NCBI RefSeq assembly: GCF_001543325.1
Contig: NZ_CP013355.1
Span: 2,448,001 to 2,512,000, forward strand
From: Lutibacter profundi
GTDB taxonomy: Bacteria > Bacteroidota > Bacteroidia > Flavobacteriales > Flavobacteriaceae
Reading direction: 5' to 3'
Length of the DNA stretch: 64,000 nucleotides
Positions 9,345 through 18,609 of this stretch are shown here, one piece after another (the stretch's first letter is position 1; every line of letters starts with the position of its first letter). The translations under genes and the position numbers were made by a program. The notes beneath the pieces were generated by a model. It did not search any database, was not told the DNA's origin, and was given only the letters and a program-made list of their open reading frames with translations.

Positions 9345-10861
9345 GTTTCATCCATTAATGTCAATAATTCTTCTAAATATTTTCTTGAATTAGATAGTCT
9401 AGGTACTTTATGCTGCCCACCTAATTTGCCTTGTTGTTTTAGCCAATTATAAAAAAGCCCTTGTTTAGCAATATGAATCTTAGGCATAGAGAGTGTTAAA
9501 TTATTAGTACGCTTGGCTTCATAATCTGAATTGATTGCTTTTAAAGCATTGTCTAACATTTCAGTGAAAAAATTAATATTATTAGGATGTTTTCTAAATT
9601 CAATCATCCATTCATGTCCTCCACTTTTTTCATTATTCATAAATATAGGAGCAGCAGTATATTCAGAAATTTCAGCACCCGTTTTTAAACAGGCTTGATT
9701 TAGAGCAGTTTCTGCATTGTCAATAATTAATTCCTCACCAAAAACATTGATAAAGTGTTTGGTTCTTCCTGTAATTCGAATACGGTAAGGATTTAATGAA
9801 GTGAATTTTATGGTATCACCAATTAAATAACGCCATAATCCACCATTTGTAGTAATAACTAGCGCATAATTTGTATTTAATTTCACTTTAGAAAGAGGAA
9901 TTGCATCAGAGTTTTCGCCATCAAACTTATTCATTGGAATAAACTCGTAAAAAATACCATAATCAAGCATTAATAATAAATCCAATGAATTATTTAAATC
10001 TTGAATGGCAAAGAAACCTTCTGAAGCATTGTAAATTTCATAATATTTAAAATCTTTTTTTGGAATCAATTTTTGAAACTGTTTTCTATAAGGATTAAAG
10101 TTAACTCCTCCGTGGAAATATACTTCGAGATTTGGCCAAACTTCAATAATATTATTTTTACCTGTTTTTTCTAAAACTTTGTTTAAAAGTACCAACATCC
10201 ATGAAGGCACACCAACCAAGCTGGTTAGATCTTCATGAATAGTTTCTTCAATAATGGCCTCTATTTTACTTTCCCATTCACTCATTAATGCTGTTTCTTG
10301 CTTTGGAGAGCTGCTATAATCTGCCCAAAAAGGTAAATTTTCAATAATAATAGCCGATAAATCACCAAAATAAGAATTGTTATCTTCATAAATAGCGCTA
10401 CTTCCTCCTAAGCGTAAGCCTTTTCCAATAAAAAGTTGAGAATCTGGATTGTTATTAAAATAGAGGCAAAGCATATCTTTTCCAGCTTTAAAATGGCAAT
10501 CCTCTAAAGCTTCATCACTAACAGGAATAAATTTACTTTTTGCATTGGTTGTTCCACTAGATTTTGCGAACCATTTAATAGGAGTTGGCCAAAATACATT
10601 TTGCTCTCCCTTTCGGGTACGTTCAATTAACGGTTCAATAGATTCATACTGTTGAATAGGGACTTTTTCTTTAAACGCTTCATAAGTTTCAATGTTTGAA
10701 AAATTGTATTGTTTACCTATTTCAGTATATTCTGCTGTTTGAAGTAATTTAAAAAGAAGTTCATTTTGAACATCAATAGGATATTTTAAAAATAACGCTA
10801 CCTGATGCTTTCTTTTTTTTAAGAACCATGAAATTATTGAATTAACTATTTGATATGGCAT
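9341..10861 (-). CDS. GH3 auxin-responsive-promoter family protein (adenylate-forming)
   Basis: A 506-residue member of the GH3 family, whose plant members adenylate acyl acids such as jasmonate or indole-acetate and couple them to amino acids. Visible family features: WFAKSSGTTNAKSKFIPVS near residue 105, a Ser/Thr-rich ATP-binding loop; EIYNASEGFFAIQD in the middle; and GGLWRYLIGDTIKF near residue 340. Bacterial GH3 proteins of this kind are widespread in Bacteroidota, and their substrates are unknown to me. It runs convergently into the polyprenyl synthase gene (4-base overlap) and divergently from the DUF2797 gene (47-base spacer). Confidence 0.85.
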   Translation of the reverse strand: MPYQIVNSIISWFLKKRKHQVALFLKYPIDVQNELLFKLLQTAEYTEIGKQYNFSNIETYEAFKEKVPIQQYESIEPLIERTRKGEQNVFWPTPIKWFAKSSGTTNAKSKFIPVSDEALEDCHFKAGKDMLCLYFNNNPDSQLFIGKGLRLGGSSAIYEDNNSYFGDLSAIIIENLPFWADYSSSPKQETALMSEWESKIEAIIEETIHEDLTSLVGVPSWMLVLLNKVLEKTGKNNIIEVWPNLEVYFHGGVNFNPYRKQFQKLIPKKDFKYYEIYNASEGFFAIQDLNNSLDLLLMLDYGIFYEFIPMNKFDGENSDAIPLSKVKLNTNYALVITTNGGLWRYLIGDTIKFTSLNPYRIRITGRTKHFINVFGEELIIDNAETALNQACLKTGAEISEYTAAPIFMNNEKSGGHEWMIEFRKHPNNINFFTEMLDNALKAINSDYEAKRTNNLTLSMPKIHIAKQGLFYNWLKQQGKLGGQHKVPRLSNSRKYLEELLTLMDET

Positions 10862-10908
10862 TTTTTTATTGAGTATCTTTATCGTGTTAAATTTACTAAA
10901 AACTTTCT

Positions 10909-11706
10909 ATGCAATACCAAGCTGTGTTAAAAAAAATGATGACCGAGTTAAATGATGTGGTACATTATTATTTAGATACTGAAAATGATTTTTTAAACTT
11001 AAATCAATTACTAAACAAAGAAATTGAAATTAGTTTTGAAGGTTACCAATGTTTAAGTTGTGGAAAAGAAAAAAAAATATTTAGACAAGGGCTTTGTTAT
11101 GACTGTTTTTATAAAAGTGCAGCTGTTGGTGATTGGGTAATGAAACCTGAATTAAGTACTGCGCATTTAGGAATTGAGGATCGTGATTTAGCTTACGAAA
11201 AGGAAGCTCAATTAAAGCCGCATATTGTTTATTTGGCTTTGTCAAGCAACGTAAAAGTTGGTGTAACTCGTAAAACTCAAATACCAACTCGTTGGATTGA
11301 CCAAGGGGCTACAAAAGCCATAGAAATTGTTGAGGTTCCAAACAGGTATTTAGCAGGGATAACAGAAGTAGCTTTAAAAGAACATGTTGCCGATAAAACG
11401 AATTGGCAAAAAATGTTAAAAAATGAAATATTAGACATTGATTTAATTGAAGAAAGAGAAAAATTGAAGGCGTTTATACCTAAAGAAGCTCAGCCCTATT
11501 TTTTAGCAAATAATGGGAAAATTACAGAGATTAACTATCCAGTTCTTCAATACCCTACAAAGGTTAAATCGTTAAACCTCGAAAAAACACCTAGTTACTT
11601 TGGGAAATTAATAGGAGTAAAGGGGCAATATTTATTGTTTGAAGATAATACCGTTTTTAATATTAGAAATAGTGAAGGTTATAAAGTGATAATAGAAGTG
11701 AAATAA
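10909..11706 (+). CDS. DUF2797 domain protein with zinc-ribbon-like cysteines
   Basis: 265 residues. The N-terminal third has two Cys pairs, CLSCGKEK and CYDCFYK (residues 46-68), which suggest a small zinc site. The centre (residues 104-130, including SSNVKVGVTRK and PTRWIDQGA) resembles the core of GIY-YIG-like folds, as described for DUF2797. The biochemical role is not known to me. Nucleic-acid binding is a guess based on the zinc site. It is separated by 43 bases from fabD, which has its own promoter. Confidence 0.75.
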   Translation: MQYQAVLKKMMTELNDVVHYYLDTENDFLNLNQLLNKEIEISFEGYQCLSCGKEKKIFRQGLCYDCFYKSAAVGDWVMKPELSTAHLGIEDRDLAYEKEAQLKPHIVYLALSSNVKVGVTRKTQIPTRWIDQGATKAIEIVEVPNRYLAGITEVALKEHVADKTNWQKMLKNEILDIDLIEEREKLKAFIPKEAQPYFLANNGKITEINYPVLQYPTKVKSLNLEKTPSYFGKLIGVKGQYLLFEDNTVFNIRNSEGYKVIIEVK

Positions 11707-11710
11707 TTCT

Positions 11711-11718
11711 TACTTTTG
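11711..11718 (+). promoter_or_regulatory. -7 promoter element before fabD
   Basis: TACTTTTG followed by CACCC is a strong match to the Bacteroidota TAnnTTTGC element, about 31 bases before the fabD ATG. It begins five bases after the DUF2797 stop. Confidence 0.6.
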
Positions 11719-11749
11719 CACCCTTTAAGTAAATTAAAATATAAAATAG

Positions 11750-12631
11750 ATGAAAGCGTATATTTTTCCGGGTCAAGGAGCTCAATTTTCAGGAATGGGA
11801 GTTGATTTATATGAAAAATTTTCTGAAGCACAAGAACTTTTTGAAAAAGCTAATAAAATTTTAGGGTTTTCAATTACAGATATTATGTTCGAGGGAACAT
11901 CAGAAGAATTAAAGCAAACAAAAGTTACTCAGCCGGCTATTTTTTTGCATTCTACCATATTGGCAAAAATATTAGGTGATAATTTTAAACCAGAAATGGT
12001 TGCAGGTCATTCTTTAGGTGAATTTTCAGCATTGGTAGCAAATGGTGTTTTAACATTTGAAGACGGATTGAAATTAGTTTCCCAAAGAGCATTGGCAATG
12101 CAAAAAGCTTGTGAGATACAAGAGTCTACAATGGCAGCGGTTTTAGGGTTAGATGATACCGTGGTAGAAGAAACTTGTGCAAGTATTGATGGAATAGTTG
12201 TGGCCGCAAATTATAATTGTCCTGGCCAATTAGTTATCTCTGGAGAAATTTCAGCAATAGATAAAGCATGCGAACTTTTAATGGAAAAAGGAGCTAGACG
12301 TGCTTTAAAATTACCAGTTGGAGGTGCTTTTCATTCGCCACTAATGGAGCCTGCAAGGGAAGAATTAGCAGAAGCTATTAAAAACACAACATTTAGTGAG
12401 CCAATATGCCCTGTGTATCAAAATGTAGTGGCAAAAGCCGTTACTAATCCCGAGGATATTAAACAGAATTTAATGAAACAACTAACATCACCAGTTCGTT
12501 GGACACAGTCTATTCAACAAATGATTGCAGATGGAGGAACAGAATTTATTGAAGTTGGACCAGGGAAAGTTTTACAGGGTTTAATGCGAAAAATAGATAG
12601 AAGTGTAACAGCAAGTGGTGCTTCTGTTTAG
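11750..12631 (+). CDS. fabD: Malonyl-CoA:acyl-carrier-protein transacylase
   Basis: Loads malonyl groups onto acyl carrier protein for fatty-acid synthesis. The 293-residue protein shows the N-terminal FPGQGAQFSGMG, the active-site nucleophile Ser in GHSLGEFSAL (near residue 90), the catalytic His in GGAFHSPLM (near residue 198), and the C-terminal EVGPGKVLQGL. Length and motifs are normal for FabD. No other fab gene is adjacent. A strong hairpin terminator follows. Confidence 0.95.
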   Translation: MKAYIFPGQGAQFSGMGVDLYEKFSEAQELFEKANKILGFSITDIMFEGTSEELKQTKVTQPAIFLHSTILAKILGDNFKPEMVAGHSLGEFSALVANGVLTFEDGLKLVSQRALAMQKACEIQESTMAAVLGLDDTVVEETCASIDGIVVAANYNCPGQLVISGEISAIDKACELLMEKGARRALKLPVGGAFHSPLMEPAREELAEAIKNTTFSEPICPVYQNVVAKAVTNPEDIKQNLMKQLTSPVRWTQSIQQMIADGGTEFIEVGPGKVLQGLMRKIDRSVTASGASV

Positions 12632-12644
12632 ACAACTTATAATT

Positions 12645-12685
12645 AACAAAAGTCATTTTAAGATCTCTTTAAAATGACTTTTGTT
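12645..12685. terminator. Bidirectional terminator between fabD and galE
   Basis: A perfect 17-bp stem (AACAAAAGTCATTTTAA at 12645-12661, complement at 12669-12685) with a 7-base loop. Its base is A-rich on the left and T-rich on the right, so it can end transcripts of both convergent genes. Confidence 0.85.
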
Positions 12686-12713
12686 GTTCTTAATAAATTT
12701 TTAAAGGTACTAT

Positions 12714-13724
12714 TTACTTTAATGTTTCTTGCCATTTCCAAGCAGAGAGTAAAGCTTCATCAAGTGTTAGTTTGGCTTTCCAACCTAGTTTGGTATTCGC
12801 AATAGTTGTATCTGCATAAGCAGCAGTAATGTCACCTTCTCTACGATCAACCAATTCGTAGTTTAACTTTTTGCCAGTAACTTTTTCAAAAGATTGAATA
12901 ACCTCTAGTACTGAATTTCCTTTACCGGTTCCAATATTAAAAACTTCAAAAGAAGATTTATTTTTGTTTTCAAGTAACCTTTTTAGTGCAATAATATGAG
13001 CTTTTGCCAAATCTATAACGTGAATGTAATCACGAATAGCTGTTCCATCAGGCGTATCATAATCGCTCCCAAAAACAGCTAATTTTTCGCGAATTCCCGC
13101 GGCTGTTTGAGTTATAAAAGGAATTAAATTTTGAGGAACACCAATTGGCAATTCTCCAATTTTTGCAGATTCATGGGCTCCAATTGGATTAAAATAACGT
13201 AAAGCAATCGCTTTTATAGCTGAAATTTTTGTAGTGTCTTTTATAATTTCTTCTCCAATTTGTTTAGTATTCCCGTAAGGAGATTCTGCAGGTTTAATAG
13301 GTGCATTTTCAGTAATTGGAAGTTCATTTGCTTGACCGTAGACAGTACAAGATGAGCTAAAAATAAAATTAATTACATTATTAGCTTTCATTTCTTGTAA
13401 TAAATAAATTAAAGAACCAATATTGTTTTCGTAATATTCTAATGGGTTTTCAACACTTTCTCCAACAGCTTTTGATGCTGCAAAATGAATAACCCCATCT
13501 ACCTCATTCTCTTTAAAAAATTGTTGAACAGCTTTTTTGTTTTTTAAGTCAATATTAAAATACCTTGGTTTTTTAGTTGTTATGGAAGTAATTTTATCAA
13601 GTACATCTATAGTTGAATTTGATAAGTTATCAATTATTACTACATTAAAGCCTTCATTTTGAAGTTCAACAACAGTATGTGAACCAATAAAACCTAAACC
13701 TCCTGTTACTAAAATTTCCTTCAT
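12714..13724 (-). CDS. galE: UDP-glucose 4-epimerase
   Basis: Interconverts UDP-glucose and UDP-galactose using bound NAD. The 336-residue extended SDR shows the nucleotide-binding TGGLGFIGSHT at the N-terminus, the FSSSCTVYG strand carrying the catalytic Ser/Thr, the YGNTK (YxxxK) catalytic pair, the RYFNPIGAH block and the GTAIRDYIHVIDLA motif typical of GalE. Its start codon overlaps the stop of the DegT-family gene by one base, so the two are translated as a unit. Together they suggest precursor supply for surface polysaccharide. Confidence 0.92.
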   Translation of the reverse strand: MKEILVTGGLGFIGSHTVVELQNEGFNVVIIDNLSNSTIDVLDKITSITTKKPRYFNIDLKNKKAVQQFFKENEVDGVIHFAASKAVGESVENPLEYYENNIGSLIYLLQEMKANNVINFIFSSSCTVYGQANELPITENAPIKPAESPYGNTKQIGEEIIKDTTKISAIKAIALRYFNPIGAHESAKIGELPIGVPQNLIPFITQTAAGIREKLAVFGSDYDTPDGTAIRDYIHVIDLAKAHIIALKRLLENKNKSSFEVFNIGTGKGNSVLEVIQSFEKVTGKKLNYELVDRREGDITAAYADTTIANTKLGWKAKLTLDEALLSAWKWQETLK

Positions 13725-14854
13725 TATTTATTTATGAAATTTAACACGGTTGATGTAATAAAATTTAACTGTTCACTATCTAATTCCGTATGCATTGGTA
13801 AAGATAAAACGGTGTTTATTAATTCATTTGTAACTTTAAAATCCTCTTCTTTGTAACGTACATCCATATATGCTTTTTGGCTGTGCAAAGGAACAGGGTA
13901 ATAAATTGCGTTTGGTATTCCGTTGTCTAACAAATGTTGATGCAGTGCATTTCTATCTACATTTTTTACTTGAATTGTATATTGATGAAAAACGTGTGTA
14001 GTAAAATTACTAATTACAGGTGTTGTAATATTTTTAGTTGTAGAGAATGCTTTTGTATAATACTCAGCAGCCTTGCTTCGAGCATCACAATAGCTATTTA
14101 AAAGAGGTAATTTAATACGTAAAATTGCTGCTTGAATACTATCCAAACGAGAATTTACTCCAACAACATCATGGTAGTATCGCTTGTACATTCCGTGATT
14201 TACAATTCCTCGAAGTGTGTGTGCTAAATCATCATTATTTGTAAAAATAGCACCTCCATCACCATAGCACCCTAAGTTTTTTGAAGGGAAAAAAGAAGTA
14301 GTCCCAACATTTCCAATGGTACCAGCTTTCTTTTTAGAACCGTTTTTAAAGGTGTAATCTGCTCCAATAGCTTGTGCAGTATCTTCAATTACAAATAAGT
14401 TATGTGTTTTGGCAACTTCTAAAACAGCTTCCATATTGGCACATTGACCAAATAAGTGAACAGGAACTATAGCTTTAGTTTTAGGAGTAATTGCTTTTTT
14501 TAGTGATTCAATATCAATATTAAATGTATCCTTTTCAACATCAACTAAAACAGGGGTTAAACCTAATAAGGCTATAACTTCAACGGTTGCTGCAAATGTA
14601 AAATCTGCCGTAATAACTTCATCTCCAGGTTTTAATCCTAAACCCATCATTGCTATTTGTAGCGCATCTGTACCATTTGCACACGGAATTACGTGTTTTA
14701 CATTTAAATAATTTTCTAATTCTTTTTGAAAACTATGAACTTCAGGTCCGTTTATATATGCTGCAGATTTTACAACTTCTAATATTTTTGAATCTATTTT
14801 TTTTTGAACTTTATCATATTGACCAAGTAGGTCAACCATTTGTATTTTTCTCAT
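13724..14854 (-). CDS. DegT/DnrJ/EryC1/StrS-family sugar aminotransferase
   Basis: PLP-dependent aminotransferase that acts on nucleotide-linked keto-sugars. Over 376 residues it shows ANGTDALQIAMMGLGLKPGD (near residue 60), the FTFAATVE region, HLFGQ, EDTAQAIGA and the PLP lysine in SFFPSKNLGCYGDGGAIF (near residue 190). The exact sugar cannot be told. Coupling to galE by a one-base stop/start overlap suggests a role in making an amino sugar for lipopolysaccharide, capsule or glycan. It has its own -7 element about 30 bases upstream. Confidence 0.88.
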   Translation of the reverse strand: MRKIQMVDLLGQYDKVQKKIDSKILEVVKSAAYINGPEVHSFQKELENYLNVKHVIPCANGTDALQIAMMGLGLKPGDEVITADFTFAATVEVIALLGLTPVLVDVEKDTFNIDIESLKKAITPKTKAIVPVHLFGQCANMEAVLEVAKTHNLFVIEDTAQAIGADYTFKNGSKKKAGTIGNVGTTSFFPSKNLGCYGDGGAIFTNNDDLAHTLRGIVNHGMYKRYYHDVVGVNSRLDSIQAAILRIKLPLLNSYCDARSKAAEYYTKAFSTTKNITTPVISNFTTHVFHQYTIQVKNVDRNALHQHLLDNGIPNAIYYPVPLHSQKAYMDVRYKEEDFKVTNELINTVLSLPMHTELDSEQLNFITSTVLNFINK

Positions 14855-14880
14855 GCGAAGTAATTAAATAATCTAGGGTG

Positions 14881-14888
14881 CAAAAATA
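14881..14888 (-). promoter_or_regulatory. -7 promoter element of the DegT-galE pair
   Basis: On the minus strand this reads TATTTTTG followed by CACCC, a strong TAnnTTTGC match, 26 bases before the ATG. The -33 element is not obvious. Confidence 0.6.
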
Positions 14889-14940
14889 CAATAAAAGCGA
14901 TTGCTATACAATCTTAAATATAGTTAACTATAGCACTATT

Positions 14941-15828
14941 TTACCCAAATAAACTAGAAGACAAATAACGATCACCTCTATCGGGTATAATAGTTACTAT
15001 AGTGCCTTTGGTTAATGTTTTTGCTAATTTTAATGAGGCCACAACAGCACCACCTCCACTCATTCCTGAAAAAACACCTTCTTCTTTTGCTAATGTTTTA
15101 GTCATTATTTTTGCTTCTTCCTCGCTAACTTCTATAATTGCATCTACTTTTTTAGGATTAAATATTTTTGGAAGAAATTCTTTAGACCATTTTCTAATAC
15201 CAGGAATTTTAGAATTATCTGTTGGTTGTGCACCTATAATTTGAATAGTTTCATTTTTTTCTTTTAAGTAAGTTGAAACTCCCATAATAGTACCTGTTGT
15301 ACCCATTGCAGAAATAAAATGTGTTATTTCGCCTAAAGTATCGTTCCAAATTTCAGGGCCGGTAGTTTTATAATGAGCTTTCCAATTGTCATCATTTGCA
15401 AATTGATCAAGCATGTAATATCCTTTTTCAAGTACTTGTTTTTCAGCATATTCTCTAGCGCCTTCAATTCCAATTTTAGCATTCGTTAATGTAACTTTTG
15501 CGCCATAAGCTAGCATTGTTTGTATGCGTTCTTTTGTTGAGTTTTTAGGCATAACAAGTTCTATGTTTATATCAAATTGTTGGGCAATCATTGCCAAAGC
15601 AATACCTGTATTTCCACTTGTTGCCTCAATTAAATAATCGCCTTTTTTTATTTCTTTTCGTTCAAAAGCAGCAGAAATCATATTAAATGCTGCTCTATCT
15701 TTCACACTTCCAGCAGGGTTATTTCCTTCTAGTTTAAGAAATAGTGAAACGTTTTCATTATTTAATAAATGTTGAACTTTTATTAATGGGGTGTTTCCTA
15801 TAAAATCAAAAATATACTTATTTTTCAT
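14941..15828 (-). CDS. cysM: Cysteine synthase B (O-acetylserine sulfhydrylase)
   Basis: PLP enzyme that makes cysteine from O-acetylserine and a sulfur donor. In its 295 residues I see the PLP-lysine motif [14 protein letters not shown] (near residue 40), the substrate-binding [11 protein letters not shown] (near residue 68) and the phosphate-binding GTTGTIMG (near residue 175). The end, [16 protein letters not shown], is typical of CysM. It overlaps the serine acetyltransferase gene by four bases (ATGA), so substrate and enzyme are made from one mRNA. Confidence 0.92.
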   Translation of the reverse strand: MKNKYIFDFIGNTPLIKVQHLLNNENVSLFLKLEGNNPAGSVKDRAAFNMISAAFERKEIKKGDYLIEATSGNTGIALAMIAQQFDINIELVMPKNSTKERIQTMLAYGAKVTLTNAKIGIEGAREYAEKQVLEKGYYMLDQFANDDNWKAHYKTTGPEIWNDTLGEITHFISAMGTTGTIMGVSTYLKEKNETIQIIGAQPTDNSKIPGIRKWSKEFLPKIFNPKKVDAIIEVSEEEAKIMTKTLAKEEGVFSGMSGGGAVVASLKLAKTLTKGTIVTIIPDRGDRYLSSSLFG

Positions 15829-16619
15829 GGTTTAATTTTAGATTTCAGCTTAGTTTCAGTTGTATGATATACTAACGAGTTTTTTGGAACAGATTTTGTT
15901 AACCAAACATTACCTCCAATTGTAGTATTTTCACCTATGGTTGTTTCACCTCCCAAAATAGTTGCATTTGCATAAATGGTAACATTATCTTCTACCGTAG
16001 GATGCCGTTTTGTATTTTTCATGTTTTTTGCAACTTGCAAGGCTCCTAATGTAACACCTTGGTATATTTTCACATGATTTTTGATAATACAGGTTTCTCC
16101 AATTACGGTGCCTGTAGCGTGGTCAATAAAAAAGGACTTTCCAATTGTTGCTCCAGGATGAATATCTGTTCCTGTTTTTCCATGGGCATATTCACTCATT
16201 AACCTAGGAATAAGAGGAGTGTTTAATAATAACAATTCATGACTAAATCTGTAAATAGCTATTGCATAAAATCCCGGGTATGCAAGGTAAACTTCTTCTA
16301 TTGTTTTTGCAGCGGGATCATTATTAACCAATTCTTGAGCGTCTAAATGTAAATTTTCTAAAATTACAGGTAATTTAATTAAAAAATTATTCCAAATAGT
16401 TTTGCATGAACAATCATTATTTTGGCATGCAAGTTTGTAAATTTCTTTAAAATCATTTTCTAATTTCTCAATATTGCTTGTAGAGCAAGCATCAGCATCA
16501 AATAGTGTATAAAACAGGTTGTTTGTAAATTTTTCAGTTTTATATTTTAGACTAAAATTTAAGTGTGGTCTATTTTTGTTTGCTATAATTTTATTAATTA
16601 TTTCTTCTTTTGTTGTCAT
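15825..16619 (-). CDS. cysE: Serine O-acetyltransferase
   Basis: Acetylates serine to O-acetylserine, the substrate of the overlapping cysM product. The 264-residue protein has an N-terminal helical part with several Cys residues ([10 protein letters not shown] near residue 90). The C-terminal half is a left-handed beta-helix of hexapeptide repeats, including [22 protein letters not shown] and [13 protein letters not shown]. The catalytic His is expected in the DHATG segment. The four-base ATGA overlap with cysM supports translational coupling. Confidence 0.92.
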   Translation of the reverse strand: MTTKEEIINKIIANKNRPHLNFSLKYKTEKFTNNLFYTLFDADACSTSNIEKLENDFKEIYKLACQNNDCSCKTIWNNFLIKLPVILENLHLDAQELVNNDPAAKTIEEVYLAYPGFYAIAIYRFSHELLLLNTPLIPRLMSEYAHGKTGTDIHPGATIGKSFFIDHATGTVIGETCIIKNHVKIYQGVTLGALQVAKNMKNTKRHPTVEDNVTIYANATILGGETTIGENTTIGGNVWLTKSVPKNSLVYHTTETKLKSKIKP

Positions 16620-16651
16620 AATTTATTTTTGACGGATTATTTTGAAACGAA

Positions 16652-17386
16652 TTACCAACGTTTATAAATACTTTCAAAAGGAATTCTAAAGCGCTCCCCG
16701 TAAACTCCTTCAGGTTTGCGAATACCACATGATATAACCATATTAACTTCGCTTTTAGAAGGTAAATTCAATATCTTTTTTATACGAAGTGTGTCAGTTC
16801 CTTCCATAGGGCACGTATCATAATTTTCAGCAGCCATACTCAACATAAAAGTTTGAGCAGCTAAACCTGCACTTTTATGTGCAACAATTCTCATATCAGA
16901 TTTTCTTAATTGTCTATAAGTAGGTTTAAAAAGACCTGTTAACCATGAAATAAGATATTTAAAACAGCCAAATAGCCCAAAAAAATCACGATATACAAAA
17001 GGCATGATTCTTCTATAATAGTTTATTGCAAATTTTTCACGACCACTATATTCTTCATTAGATTTTTTTCCAAATAATTTTTCTAAATATGTAAGATTTT
17101 CTTTAGCTCTTTCTTTCCATAAGTCTTTACGAACTACAACCACCACCATTTCTGTTGCTGTTGTTGCGGCACTTTGACCTAAACAAGCTACAGCTAATTT
17201 ATCCAAAACATCTTTTGAAGTAATATGATGAAATTCCCATAATTGCATATTACTACTGTTAGGAGCCAATGTTGCTTGCTGAATACATTTTTTTACAATT
17301 TCTGAATCAATTTCTTTAGTTGCATCAAACACTCTAACTGAACGGCGATAGTTAATAGCATCTATAAGGCTAGTGTTATTTTTCAT
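16652..17386 (-). CDS. Nitroreductase-family flavoprotein
   Basis: FMN-dependent oxidoreductase of the nitroreductase fold, 244 residues from the start I prefer (MKNNTSLIDAI, 17386). The longer start at 17404 adds six residues. Visible features: the N-terminal RRSVRVFD block, an FMN-contacting motif typical of the family, APNSSNMQLWEFH (near residue 45), and a C-terminal CPMEGTD segment. An insertion rich in aromatics (residues 110-150) is longer than in E. coli NfsB. The physiological substrate is unknown. It lies between leuB and cysE on the same strand with short spacers, possibly a passenger of that transcript. Confidence 0.78.
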   Translation of the reverse strand: MKNNTSLIDAINYRRSVRVFDATKEIDSEIVKKCIQQATLAPNSSNMQLWEFHHITSKDVLDKLAVACLGQSAATTATEMVVVVVRKDLWKERAKENLTYLEKLFGKKSNEEYSGREKFAINYYRRIMPFVYRDFFGLFGCFKYLISWLTGLFKPTYRQLRKSDMRIVAHKSAGLAAQTFMLSMAAENYDTCPMEGTDTLRIKKILNLPSKSEVNMVISCGIRKPEGVYGERFRIPFESIYKRW

Positions 17387-17438
17387 AGCTGTAAAACTAA
17401 ACAAAAACTTTTGACTTTTGATTAAGGACTGTTAACTA

Positions 17439-18554
17439 TTAAATTATAGTTGATTGTCCTAAATCTATATTATTTTTATTGTAGAATGTGTTTTCTTCAT
17501 CTAAAATGAAGTCTCTTAAAAAATTCCCTACACTAGTTGTAGAGAAATGATTCGTAGTATTTAAATCAGGTGTTGAAATGTTTAAATCTATAGATTTTTC
17601 AACAGCATTTTTAATATCTTCAGCTTCATCAAATAAATCAAAATATTCTAAAAGCATGGCAGCCGATAATATGGCCGCTAGTGGATTGGCAATGTTTTTC
17701 TCTTTGGCTTGTGAGTATGAACCATGAACAGGTTCAAATAAAGCTGTATGCTCACCAATAGACGCAGAAGCGAGTAACCCAATTGACCCTGAGATTACAC
17801 TTGCTTCATCAGAAAGAATATCTCCAAACATATTTTCAGTTAAAATAACATCGAATTGTTTTGGATTTAAAATAAGTTGCATTGCGGCATTATCAACAAA
17901 TAAAAACTCTAATTTTACGGTAGGATATTCTTTTGCCATTTTTATAATTCTTTTCCTCCAAAGGCGAGAGGTCTCTAATACATTGGCTTTATCAACTAGG
18001 GTTAGCTTTTTTCTTCTTACAGATGCTGCTTTAAATGCTAAATGTGCAATTCTATCAATTTCATTAGCGGTATAGTTACAATTATCTGAGGCTGAATTTC
18101 CATCAGCACTCAATTTTTTTTCACCAAAATAGATACCACCAGTAAGTTCTCTATAAATAACAAAATCAGTTCCTTTAATTACGTCTTTTTTTAAATTTGA
18201 TTTGTGAATTAATGAATTATAAGTTGTTATAGGTCTAATGTTTGCAAAGAGACCTAATTTTTTTCGAAGTTTTAATAAGCCTTGTTCTGGGCGAATTTTA
18301 GCACTTGGATTGTTGTCGTATTTTGGGTCTCCAATGGCTCCAAATAATATGGCATCAGCATCAGAGCAAGTTTCTAACGTCTTATTTGGTAGTGGATTGC
18401 CTGTTTCTTCAATTGCAATAGCACCAACTAAAGCTGTTTTATACTCAAAAATATGGTTGTATTTTTTAGCAATTGCATCTAATATTTTTGTAGCCTGTTG
18501 AATTACTTCAGGTCCAATTCCGTCACCAGGTAATAAAGCAATTTTTAATTTCAT
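17439..18554 (-). CDS. leuB: 3-isopropylmalate dehydrogenase
   Basis: Oxidises and decarboxylates 3-isopropylmalate to 2-oxoisocaproate in leucine synthesis. The 371-residue protein matches the family: LLPGDGIGPEVIQQA at the N-terminus, LRKKLGLFANIRP (near residue 100), RELTGGIYFG, the VDNAAMQL segment, and the metal-binding NMFGDILSDEASVISGSIGLLASAS. It lies 55 bases downstream of leuA. The intervening step, isopropylmalate isomerase (leuC and leuD), is not encoded anywhere in this window. Confidence 0.94.
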   Translation of the reverse strand: MKLKIALLPGDGIGPEVIQQATKILDAIAKKYNHIFEYKTALVGAIAIEETGNPLPNKTLETCSDADAILFGAIGDPKYDNNPSAKIRPEQGLLKLRKKLGLFANIRPITTYNSLIHKSNLKKDVIKGTDFVIYRELTGGIYFGEKKLSADGNSASDNCNYTANEIDRIAHLAFKAASVRRKKLTLVDKANVLETSRLWRKRIIKMAKEYPTVKLEFLFVDNAAMQLILNPKQFDVILTENMFGDILSDEASVISGSIGLLASASIGEHTALFEPVHGSYSQAKEKNIANPLAAILSAAMLLEYFDLFDEAEDIKNAVEKSIDLNISTPDLNTTNHFSTTSVGNFLRDFILDEENTFYNKNNIDLGQSTII

Positions 18555-18609
18555 GTGTTTAAGTTATAACTTCAAAAATAACATAAAAACTTATAATGTG
18601 ATTTCTAAC

